This document shows positions 5,044 through 10,853 of a stretch of 10,853 bases of DNA, piece after piece. Made by a program: the position numbers and the translations under genes. Origin of the DNA: Oscillospiraceae bacterium. Lineage in GTDB: Bacteria; Bacillota; Clostridia; Oscillospirales; UBA644. The DNA lies in contig SVMP01000063.1 in the NCBI GenBank assembly GCA_015067385.1, forward strand, positions 1 to 10,853. The letters are read 5' to 3'. The notes beneath the pieces were generated by a model that searched no databases, was not told the origin of the DNA, and saw nothing but the letters and a program-made list of their open reading frames with translations. The stretch's first letter is position 1; each line of letters begins with the position of its first letter.

Positions 5044-7026
5044 ATGCGCGATATAAAAAATGCGAAAACAGACAAGGTTTTGTCTGAAAAAAAATTGGCT
5101 TCTGTTTCTACAATGTCAACAGATTCCGATTCAAATGATCGCATTTCTTTGAAAACTCAAAAGGATCTGAAAAATCAATATAAAAAAGCGGAAAGGATAA
5201 AACATCATTATTTCCGTACGTTTTATTATTCTTTTGCGATCACCTTTATTATTTTAGGCGCTCTTTCCATTATTTATTTTATGTTTCAACAAGATAAAAA
5301 TGTGTTTGGTTTTGCCGATAAATATTATAATGAAGCTGTAGATCATCTTGAGCAAAAAGAGTATTCAAAAGCGGTGCAGTCTTTAACGGAATGCTTGGAA
5401 TTTGATGCGGATCATTCGGAGGCACGAATTCTTCTTGCTGAAGTTTATGAACAACTTGCTCGTTACGATGAGGCAATAACCGTTCTTTCTGAGGGTATCG
5501 AGATATCTCCCCGAAATGAAGCTTTTTACAGCCGTAAAATTCAACTTTTAACAAAAACCAATAAGATCTCAGATGCTATGGAGTTCATTGATTCTATTTC
5601 ATCGTCTTATATTATTGTTAAGCTTTCTGAAACAAGACCCTCAACAGTTGTCATGACCCCTGACCCCGGCACTTATGACTCCGCTGTTTCTGTTGAACTT
5701 ATTAGTTCCAACGGCGCAACTGTTTATTATACAACAGACGGTTCTGCGCCTACGACCGAAAGTCTTGTGTATGATCCGAACAATCCAATTAAGATCGAAA
5801 AGGGCACTGTTACCGTAAGATCTTTTGCTATGAATGATAACGGAATGATAAGCGATGAATATAAGGCGACTTTCCGTATTTACAGTGAAAACTCCGCATA
5901 TGTTTTCCTCGATGAAAAGATCGAACAAATGGTTCGAACATCTATAAATAAACCGACGGGTGTTATCTATTACAGGGATCTTCAGTCTGTAAAACGTCTT
6001 TCAAATGAGGAAAAAGGAGATGTTAAATACACGGGCTCTGTTAATACTTTGAATGACCTTATTGAAATGGTCAATCTTAATGAGGTCATTATAGCTAATG
6101 AACCTAACATTCAGGATTTTACACCGCTTCAGCAGCTTAAATCTTTGACTTCTCTTAATGTCTCAGGCTGTATGATAGATGATGTAACGGCAAAGCAGAT
6201 CTTTTCGATTCTTTGGATCAACACGCTTAAGCTGGACAACAATATGATAACGAATATTGATAATGTTAAAAACATGTCTGTTCTTCGTGAATTGTCTATT
6301 GCAAATAATACGGTAAAAGATATTTCAGCATTAAGCAGCCTTACTGTTTTGAAGGGACTTAATCTGTCGAATAATCTTATATCCGATATTACTGTTTTGT
6401 CTGATTTAACATCTCTTAAAACTCTTAATATTTCCAATAATCTTATTAACGATATATCGCCGTTGTCTTATCTTACAATGCTTACCGAACTCGATATAGG
6501 TACAAATGATATTAAACAGCTTAATGCTATATCTCGTTTGCCTAATATAGAAGCATTGACCGTAAGCAATAATCCGATCAGTTATCTTTCTCCTTTAAGT
6601 GAGTATACTGCACTCAAAAATCTTAAGATCGACGGTACTGCAGTTACAACGCTCGATGCGATTTCTTCTCTTTCCAATATTGAAACGCTCGATTGTTCTC
6701 GTACGGCTATTTCGGACTTCAGTGCGCTTTCTCAAATGAAAGTCAAGAATCTGATTTTGTCTCAGGCGGGGCTCACTTCCGTTAATGAGATCTCCTCTGC
6801 AAATTCGGTTCAGATCCTCGATATTTCGCTTAATGCAATAACCGATATTTCTGCGATCAGTAATATGATGAACGTCAAAATTCTTAATGTTTCAAACAAT
6901 CCGATTATAAATTTCACCGTTCTTCAGTTGTGTACAACATTGGAAAGTATTACTTGTGCAGGCGTTCCCATAACTTCATCGGATGAAGCTATTTTTGCCA
7001 ATGCAGGTATATCTCTGATTAAATAA
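5044..7026 (+). CDS. Membrane-anchored TPR / chitobiase-type / leucine-rich-repeat protein
   Basis: The 660-residue protein has a charged cytoplasmic N-terminus (1-56), one membrane helix (about 60-81, F-A-I-T-F-I-I-L-G-A-L) without a cleavage site, then an exterior portion. This comprises TPR-like helices (about 88-185, with Y-N-E-A-V and Y-D-E-A-I), a chitobiase/beta-hexosaminidase C-terminal-type beta domain (about 200-280, with V-Y-Y-T-T-D-G-S-A-P), a helical cap (about 285-350), and about 13 leucine-rich repeats to the C-terminus. There is no LPXTG or other wall anchor, so it stays membrane-tethered. Such architectures suggest binding proteins or envelope components; the ligand is unknown. 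Start is supported by GAGGTG at 5034-5039. It sits 15 nt after cdd and 41 nt before the SPFH pair. Confidence 0.85.
   Translation: MRDIKNAKTDKVLSEKKLASVSTMSTDSDSNDRISLKTQKDLKNQYKKAERIKHHYFRTFYYSFAITFIILGALSIIYFMFQQDKNVFGFADKYYNEAVDHLEQKEYSKAVQSLTECLEFDADHSEARILLAEVYEQLARYDEAITVLSEGIEISPRNEAFYSRKIQLLTKTNKISDAMEFIDSISSSYIIVKLSETRPSTVVMTPDPGTYDSAVSVELISSNGATVYYTTDGSAPTTESLVYDPNNPIKIEKGTVTVRSFAMNDNGMISDEYKATFRIYSENSAYVFLDEKIEQMVRTSINKPTGVIYYRDLQSVKRLSNEEKGDVKYTGSVNTLNDLIEMVNLNEVIIANEPNIQDFTPLQQLKSLTSLNVSGCMIDDVTAKQIFSILWINTLKLDNNMITNIDNVKNMSVLRELSIANNTVKDISALSSLTVLKGLNLSNNLISDITVLSDLTSLKTLNISNNLINDISPLSYLTMLTELDIGTNDIKQLNAISRLPNIEALTVSNNPISYLSPLSEYTALKNLKIDGTAVTTLDAISSLSNIETLDCSRTAISDFSALSQMKVKNLILSQAGLTSVNEISSANSVQILDISLNAITDISAISNMMNVKILNVSNNPIINFTVLQLCTTLESITCAGVPITSSDEAIFANAGISLIK
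6211..6933 (+). repeat. Tandem 66-bp units encoding 22-residue leucine-rich repeats
   Basis: Codons 390-630 of the LRR gene form eleven consecutive units, ten of 22 residues and one of 21 (544-564), of internalin-like pattern L-x-x-L-x-I-S-x-N-x-I-x-D-I-S-x-L-S-x-L. The units at 434-455 and 456-477 are the most alike. Divergence between units is otherwise substantial, so this is an old protein repeat rather than a recent DNA duplication. Irregular units extend on both sides (from about 366 and to about 650). Confidence 0.8.
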
Positions 7027-7067
7027 TGCGTTCATTTATTAAAATATAAAACATGAAAGGAATTATA

Positions 7068-8036
7068 ATGGGCGAAGTTATTAATGTAAAAAACAAGTCT
7101 TATCTGAAATATGTTTGGCTGCTTATTATTGCTGTTATTTTGATATTTCTTGTTGCAACAAGTTTCTACACTGTAGGTGAAACAGAAAAGGCTGTTGTTA
7201 CAACTTTTGGTAAGGTTACCTCTGTAAACGGTGCCGGTCTCCAGTTTAAGCTCCCGTATCCTATTCAGGATGTTCATAAAGTGGATATGACTACTCGAAA
7301 GCTTACAATTGGTTATTCTGAATCCGGAAAAGGCAGTTCCATTACCAAAGAAGACGAATCTAAAATGATTACAGGTGACTATAATGTCGTTTCTGTTGAC
7401 TTTTTTATGGAATGGAAAGTAAGTGATCCTCAAAAATATCTTTTTAATTCTGCAGATCCTGAAAAAATATTGAAAAATATCGCACAGGCTGCTGCGAGAG
7501 ATGTTATGGGATCAAAAACTGTTGACGATGTTCTTACTACAGGTAAGGTCTCTATTCAGACAGACATCAAGGATATAATGGTTTCTCGTCTTGAACAGTA
7601 TGATATAGGCATTCAAATAATTGAAGTTAAAATTCAGGATGCTGAACCTCCGACAGAGGCTGTTATAAGCGCATTTAAGGCTGTTGAAACAGCAAAACAG
7701 GAAAAAGAAACAACTATCAATATTGCAAAAGCATATGAGAATTCTGTTATACCCGAGGCTCAGGCAGAAGCTGATAAGATACTTAAAGAAGCCGAAGCAT
7801 ATAAAGAACAGCGTATAAATGAAGCTATCGGTGAGGCTGCAAAATTTACTGCTATGTATGAAGAATACATATTGAATAAGGATGTAACAAGAAAAAGAAT
7901 GTATCTTGAAATGATAGAAGATGTTTTCCCTGATGTTGATGTTTACATCGACAGCGGCTCGGGAATGGAAAAGATCATGGTAGTAGGGGAAGACAGTTCT
8001 TCCAATATTGCTGAAATTACAGGAGGACAAGGTTGA
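7068..8036 (+). CDS. hflK: HflK-like SPFH/band-7 membrane protein
   Basis: The 322-residue product has a short N-terminus, one membrane helix (about 15-33), an SPFH/band-7 domain (about 34-215, beginning Y-T-V-G-E-T-E-K-A-V-V-T-T-F-G-K) and an alanine/glutamate-rich coiled coil (about 215-285). V-D-F-F-M-E-W-K-V and A-A-A-R-D-V-M-G are typical HflK-side features. In proteobacteria HflK and HflC form a cage around the FtsH protease; no ftsH is in the window. The glycine/proline-rich N-terminal extension of E. coli HflK is absent. I chose ATG 7068 because AAAGGA (7056-7061) lies 6 nt before it; the in-frame ATG at 7053 has no such site. The stop overlaps the start of the hflC-like gene by one base. 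Confidence 0.87.
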   Translation: MGEVINVKNKSYLKYVWLLIIAVILIFLVATSFYTVGETEKAVVTTFGKVTSVNGAGLQFKLPYPIQDVHKVDMTTRKLTIGYSESGKGSSITKEDESKMITGDYNVVSVDFFMEWKVSDPQKYLFNSADPEKILKNIAQAAARDVMGSKTVDDVLTTGKVSIQTDIKDIMVSRLEQYDIGIQIIEVKIQDAEPPTEAVISAFKAVETAKQEKETTINIAKAYENSVIPEAQAEADKILKEAEAYKEQRINEAIGEAAKFTAMYEEYILNKDVTRKRMYLEMIEDVFPDVDVYIDSGSGMEKIMVVGEDSSSNIAEITGGQG

Positions 8037-8923
8037 TGGAACTTAAAAAGATTATAGCACCTTTTATCTCTGTAATTGTTTTGTTGATAGCTGTCGTTGT
8101 TGTCTTCTCTTCTCTTTATGTTGTCAGAGAAGACGAATACGGAATAGTTAAAATGTTCGGAAAAATAACAACTATACGCGACGAAGCCGGTCTTTATATA
8201 AAAATACCGTTTGTTGAAGAAGTATCATCTCTTCCGAAAAATAAATTAATGTATGATGTTCCTTCCAGCGAACTTCTCACAAGTGATGCAAAATCTCTCG
8301 TTGTCGATAACTATGTTATCTGGGTCATTGAAGATCCCACATTGTTTACTCAGCGTGTAGGTACCGTTTCCGAAATGGAAAAACGTCTTGATGCAACAAT
8401 ATACAGTGTTGTTAAAAATACAATGGGTACAAAGTTGCAGACTGAAATTATTTCTGCCGGTGAGGGTAACAGAAATCAGGTAAATAAACAAATTACAGAC
8501 CAGGTCAATGCTAACCTCAGCGCAGAATACGGTGTTTCCGTTCTTTCTGTTGAGATCAAAAAACTTGACCTTCCGACAGATAACGAAAGTGCCGTCTACG
8601 GCAGAATGATATCTGACCGCGAACAGATCGCAGCAGCTCTTACTGCAGAAGGTGAACTCGAGGCATCCAAGATTCGTAATGAAACAGACAAACAAGCTTC
8701 TATTATTCTCAGTGCCGCAAAGGCTGAATCCGAAAAAATGATGGGTGAAGCAGAGGCAGAGTATATGAGAATAATGGCAGATGCGTATGACAATGCGGAA
8801 AAGAAAGAATTCTATGAATTCCTTCGTTCTCTCGATGCCGCAAAGATCTCCATGTCCGGAGGTAAAAAAGTTCTTATTATCCCTGCAGAAAGCACTATTG
8901 GTAAAGTTTTCCTTGGGGAATAA
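8036..8923 (+). CDS. hflC: HflC-like SPFH/band-7 membrane protein
   Basis: The 295-residue partner of the preceding protein has a membrane helix (about 6-27), an SPFH domain beginning Y-V-V-R-E-D-E-Y-G-I-V, the characteristic V-Y-G-R-M-I-S-D-R-E-Q-I-A segment, a coiled coil of E-A-S-K-I-R-N-E-T-D and G-E-A-E-A-E-Y motifs, and the closing E-F-Y-E-F-L-R-S-L typical of HflC. It shares the sequence TGATG with the hflK-like stop, and AGGAGG (8021-8026) lies 9 nt upstream of ATG; a TTG at 8033 in the same frame is 6 nt from it and is an alternative start. Gene order K then C and coupling predict a 1:1 hetero-oligomer in the membrane. Confidence 0.88.
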   Translation: MELKKIIAPFISVIVLLIAVVVVFSSLYVVREDEYGIVKMFGKITTIRDEAGLYIKIPFVEEVSSLPKNKLMYDVPSSELLTSDAKSLVVDNYVIWVIEDPTLFTQRVGTVSEMEKRLDATIYSVVKNTMGTKLQTEIISAGEGNRNQVNKQITDQVNANLSAEYGVSVLSVEIKKLDLPTDNESAVYGRMISDREQIAAALTAEGELEASKIRNETDKQASIILSAAKAESEKMMGEAEAEYMRIMADAYDNAEKKEFYEFLRSLDAAKISMSGGKKVLIIPAESTIGKVFLGE

Positions 8924-8962
8924 AGAAAATACATAAATTTTTTAACATATGAGGTGTTTAAA

Positions 8963-9751
8963 ATGAGTAACAAATACGCTGCTCAGCTTTATTGCTTCAG
9001 CAGTCTTAAAGCTGATGATTTCGAGGAAAAGATCGCAAAACTCGCAGAAGCTGGCTATGAAGGTATTGAATTCTGCGGCGGTTTCGATATGGAACCCGAA
9101 AAACTCAAAGCTGTTATGGCTAAATACAATCTTGCTATCGTAAGCTGGCATACCGGTATCGAACGTTTTTACGATGCTGAATTTGATGCGTCCGTAGCTT
9201 ATCTTAATGCTATCGGTTGTAAGAGCGCAGTTGTTCCCGGTCTTCCCGGAGAATTAAGCGGCGATGCTGAAAATCTGAAAAAGACCGCAGCTCTCTTCAA
9301 TGATCTTTCCGAAAAACTCAAGCCCTACGGTATCAAACTCGGTTATCATAACCATTGGTGGGAATTCGTTAAATACGAAGATGGAACTGCTCCCTTCGAT
9401 GTCTTCTTTGACAACACAAACTTTGATATTACTTGCCAGGTAGATATCGGTCATGCTCTTAACGCTAGACAGATGACTCTCGCTGAGATTTTCAGCCGTT
9501 ATAAAGGCAGATTTAACTATGTTCATCTTAAACCTTACAGCCTTACTCTCGGCGCTGAAGATCATGGTAAGGGTTATCAGACTTATGTCGGTGAAGATGA
9601 CATTCCTTGGAAAGAAGTTCTCTCAACTCTTAAAGCTGACGGTAGTACCGAATGGTATATCGTAGAACTTGAATACTCCGGCGAAAAAGGCCCCATCAAA
9701 GTTCTCTCCGATGCAATAGTTTACCTCAAAGAGCTTGAAAAGACCCTGTAA
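8963..9751 (+). CDS. Sugar phosphate isomerase/epimerase-type TIM barrel
   Basis: The 262-residue cytoplasmic protein belongs to the xylose-isomerase-like TIM-barrel superfamily. Motifs in barrel order are G-Y-E-G-I-E-F (31-37), V-S-W-H63, G-Y-H129-N-H131-W-W-E134-F, Q-V-D161-I-G-H164, V-H188-L-K190 and W-Y-I-V-E235-L-E237; these correspond to the metal and substrate residues of the family. Members isomerise or epimerise sugars, keto-sugars or inositol derivatives; the substrate is not evident. ATG 8963 is chosen because GAGGTG (8951-8956) is 6 nt upstream; GTG 8954 lies within that site. Its codons (many GAA, CTC, ATC, GCT) look more optimised than those of its neighbours, hinting at high expression. 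It is last in the operon, 39 nt after hflC and followed by a strong terminator. Confidence 0.85.
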   Translation: MSNKYAAQLYCFSSLKADDFEEKIAKLAEAGYEGIEFCGGFDMEPEKLKAVMAKYNLAIVSWHTGIERFYDAEFDASVAYLNAIGCKSAVVPGLPGELSGDAENLKKTAALFNDLSEKLKPYGIKLGYHNHWWEFVKYEDGTAPFDVFFDNTNFDITCQVDIGHALNARQMTLAEIFSRYKGRFNYVHLKPYSLTLGAEDHGKGYQTYVGEDDIPWKEVLSTLKADGSTEWYIVELEYSGEKGPIKVLSDAIVYLKELEKTL

Positions 9752-9780
9752 TTTATAGTTTAATAAATAATGAATCGATT

Positions 9781-9810
9781 GTTTTACCTGCTATGAAGTA
9801 GGTCTGAAAC
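9781..9810 (+). other. Hairpin in the 3' untranslated region before the terminator
   Basis: GTTTT (9781-9785) can pair with GAAAC (9806-9810), and ACCTGCT (9786-9792) with AGTAGGT (9797-9803), with a 2-nt bulge, two G-U pairs and an ATGA tetraloop. No T-run follows, so it is not itself a terminator. It may protect the transcript end or be chance; I recognise no RNA family. Confidence 0.35.
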
Positions 9811-9822
9811 TAATATTCAAAC

Positions 9823-9862
9823 TGCCGAGGGGGACCGTTACTGTCTCTCTCGGCAAATTTTT
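9823..9862 (+). terminator. Strong intrinsic terminator ending the long operon
   Basis: A 13-bp stem, TGCCGAGGGGGAC (9823-9835) with GTCTCTCTCGGCA (9843-9855), has two G-U pairs and a 7-nt loop, followed by AA and TTTTT (9858-9862). It lies 71 nt after the isomerase stop and is the only convincing plus-strand terminator between 1342 and this point. Confidence 0.92.
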
Positions 9863-9932
9863 ACTTTAAATTATTCAAAAATTGAATTTATTTTTATTTG
9901 TTCGGATTGCCAAAGTGTTGCTGTACAGACAT

Positions 9933-9950
9933 GTTTATAATATCATAAAC
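9933..9950. promoter_or_regulatory. Imperfect 18-bp palindrome upstream of the HTH gene, candidate operator
   Basis: GTTTATAATATCATAAAC is symmetric at 16 of 18 positions. Part of it, ATATCATAA (9940-9948), recurs inverted as TTATGATAT (9997-10005) just upstream of the -10 box of the HTH gene. Such a paired arrangement suits autoregulation by the downstream repressor-type protein; this is inference. The rest of the 9863-10000 stretch shows nothing else I can name. Confidence 0.35.
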
Positions 9951-10006
9951 TCAACGAAACGTTTAGACATCTCATTTAAGAATCGCTTCATTTGTCTTAT
10001 GATATG

Positions 10007-10015
10007 TGATATAAT
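10007..10015 (+). promoter_or_regulatory. Extended -10 promoter element of the HTH gene
   Basis: TGATATAAT combines a consensus -10 (10010-10015) with an upstream TG at 10007. The -35 region at optimal distance (9987-9992, TTCATT) is poor, which extended -10 promoters tolerate. The start codon follows about 42 bp later. Confidence 0.6.
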
Positions 10016-10057
10016 TCAATTACGGTACCGATATAAGATAATAGAGGAGGTGCTACT

Positions 10058-10853
10058 ATGGCAATGACCATGGGGCAAATCATAAAAAAATTACGCAAGG
10101 GACAAGGTCTTACACAAGAGGAACTTGCTGAAAGATTAGGTGTTACATATCAAGCGATCTCAAAATGGGAAAACGATTGGGGGATGCCGGATATTTCGCA
10201 AATCGTCCCGTTGGCGACTATATTTAGTGTAAGTACGGATTATCTGTTTGGTTTAGACCGAACATCTGAAACCGAAGAGGCACTTAAAATAATTTCAACA
10301 GCAAATAGCGTAGAAAAATACGGCGTACGTGATACATATCTGAAGGCGTATGATATTTTGATGGACGGTCTGAAAAAATATCCTAACAATTATATGATTA
10401 CGTATCATTGTATGAACTTGGGATCTTGTATTTCTTTGCAGGAAGACGGATGTTTATCTGATGATGACCGTGTTGAAACAATCTGTTCCGAAACGATCAG
10501 ACAGGCTAAATTTGTTATCTCAAATTCAAAGAACATCTCGGATATTTTGTGGGCACGACAGAACTTGGTTTTCTTATACAGTGCAAATAAGAAATTTGAC
10601 TTAGCCACGACCGAAGCTTTTAATTTCCCTGTTAGATCAGATCTTACGCTTTACTCCGCTATGGCGATCGTGAGTGAATATATGGGTAACTATGATCGAG
10701 AAGTTACTTGTTTGTGTAGTGATATGAGTTATTTGCTTCAAGGTTTTGAGGATAAAATTGCTCGTTTAGGTAAGGCATATTATAACAGTGGAAATTATAC
10801 TGATGCTATCGAGGTTTATGAAAGATTCTTTACTGTTATGAAAGCAATCTTTA
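10058..10853 (+). CDS. XRE-family HTH regulator with TPR-like C-terminal region, 3' end outside window
   Basis: The frame opens at ATG 10058 behind a near-perfect GAGGAGGTG site (10044-10052) and runs off the window, giving 265 visible residues. Residues about 6-64 form a Cro/C1-type helix-turn-helix: L18-T-Q-E-E-L-A-E-R-L-G, V29-T-Y-Q-A-I-S-K-W37-E38-N and a trailing P-L-A-T-I-F-S-V-S-T-D-Y-L-F-G. The remainder is helical, with an evident TPR-like unit near the edge (Y-N-S-G-N-Y-T-D-A-I-E-V-Y-E). HTH-TPR proteins are often peptide- or state-responsive regulators in Firmicutes. The gene is separated from the preceding operon by a terminator and has its own promoter. Target genes are unknown. 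Confidence 0.87.
   Translation, partial: MAMTMGQIIKKLRKGQGLTQEELAERLGVTYQAISKWENDWGMPDISQIVPLATIFSVSTDYLFGLDRTSETEEALKIISTANSVEKYGVRDTYLKAYDILMDGLKKYPNNYMITYHCMNLGSCISLQEDGCLSDDDRVETICSETIRQAKFVISNSKNISDILWARQNLVFLYSANKKFDLATTEAFNFPVRSDLTLYSAMAIVSEYMGNYDREVTCLCSDMSYLLQGFEDKIARLGKAYYNSGNYTDAIEVYERFFTVMKAIF

Noticed and set aside
6211..6933. Possible CRISPR-like or microsatellite array
   Set aside because: The 66-bp periodicity is in frame and explained by leucine-rich repeats; the DNA units are diverged and there are no spacers.
7027..7067. Separate promoter for the hflK-like gene
   Set aside because: The 41-nt gap is AT-rich but has no -35/-10 pair at acceptable spacing.
7512..8030. 172-codon minus-strand open frame opposite the hflK-like gene
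   Set aside because: Rich in cysteine, phenylalanine and isoleucine from reading a coiled-coil gene backwards; no start signal.
9781..9862. Riboswitch for the downstream HTH gene
   Set aside because: The hairpins lie upstream of the HTH gene's promoter and directly after the isomerase gene, so they belong to the 3' end of the preceding transcript.

Overview
The window looks like chromosomal DNA from a low-GC anaerobic Gram-positive bacterium, most likely class Clostridia (a Ruminococcaceae/Oscillospirales- or Lachnospiraceae-type gut lineage; the exact family is a guess). The reasons are strong AGGAGG-type ribosome binding sites, near-consensus sigma-A promoters with 17-bp spacers, AT-rich codon use, a MecA-type adaptor, and a five-gene hydrogenase-like cluster of a kind I associate with Clostridia. 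I see no tRNA, rRNA, CRISPR array, insertion sequence or phage gene.

Left end (1-1242), minus strand. The N-terminal two-thirds or so of an amidohydrolase_2-family metal-dependent hydrolase runs off the left edge. It has its own promoter (556-584), which carries a perfect 7-bp inverted repeat over the -35 region. Upstream of it lies a mecA-like gene (644-1171) with a consensus promoter (1214-1242) and an intrinsic terminator (599-636).

Centre (1313-9862), plus strand. A consensus extended -10 promoter (1313-1341) and a long leader precede nine tightly spaced genes, with no convincing internal terminator until the hairpin at 9823-9862. They fall into three blocks. (a) 1479-4630 is a compact cluster: DRTGG-domain protein, RsbW/SpoIIAB-like ATPase, ferredoxin plus [FeFe]-hydrogenase-like protein, second DRTGG-domain protein, PHP-domain phosphoesterase. 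The hydrogenase-like protein keeps all four H-cluster cysteine ligands but has alanine where catalytic enzymes have the proton-relay cysteine, so I read the block as a redox or H2 sensing and signalling module rather than a hydrogen-producing enzyme. (b) 4639-7026 holds a cytidine deaminase and a membrane-anchored TPR / chitobiase-type / leucine-rich-repeat protein facing outward. (c) 7068-8923 is an HflK/HflC-like SPFH pair with one-base translational coupling, followed by a sugar-phosphate isomerase/epimerase-type TIM barrel (8963-9751).

Right end (9863-10853), plus strand. An intergenic region with an imperfect palindrome and an extended -10 promoter leads to a helix-turn-helix regulator with a TPR-like C-terminal region, cut off by the window edge.

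The most interesting element is block (a): two paralogous small DRTGG proteins flank an ATPase and a proton-relay-less hydrogenase, with a PHP phosphoesterase coupled by a one-base overlap.
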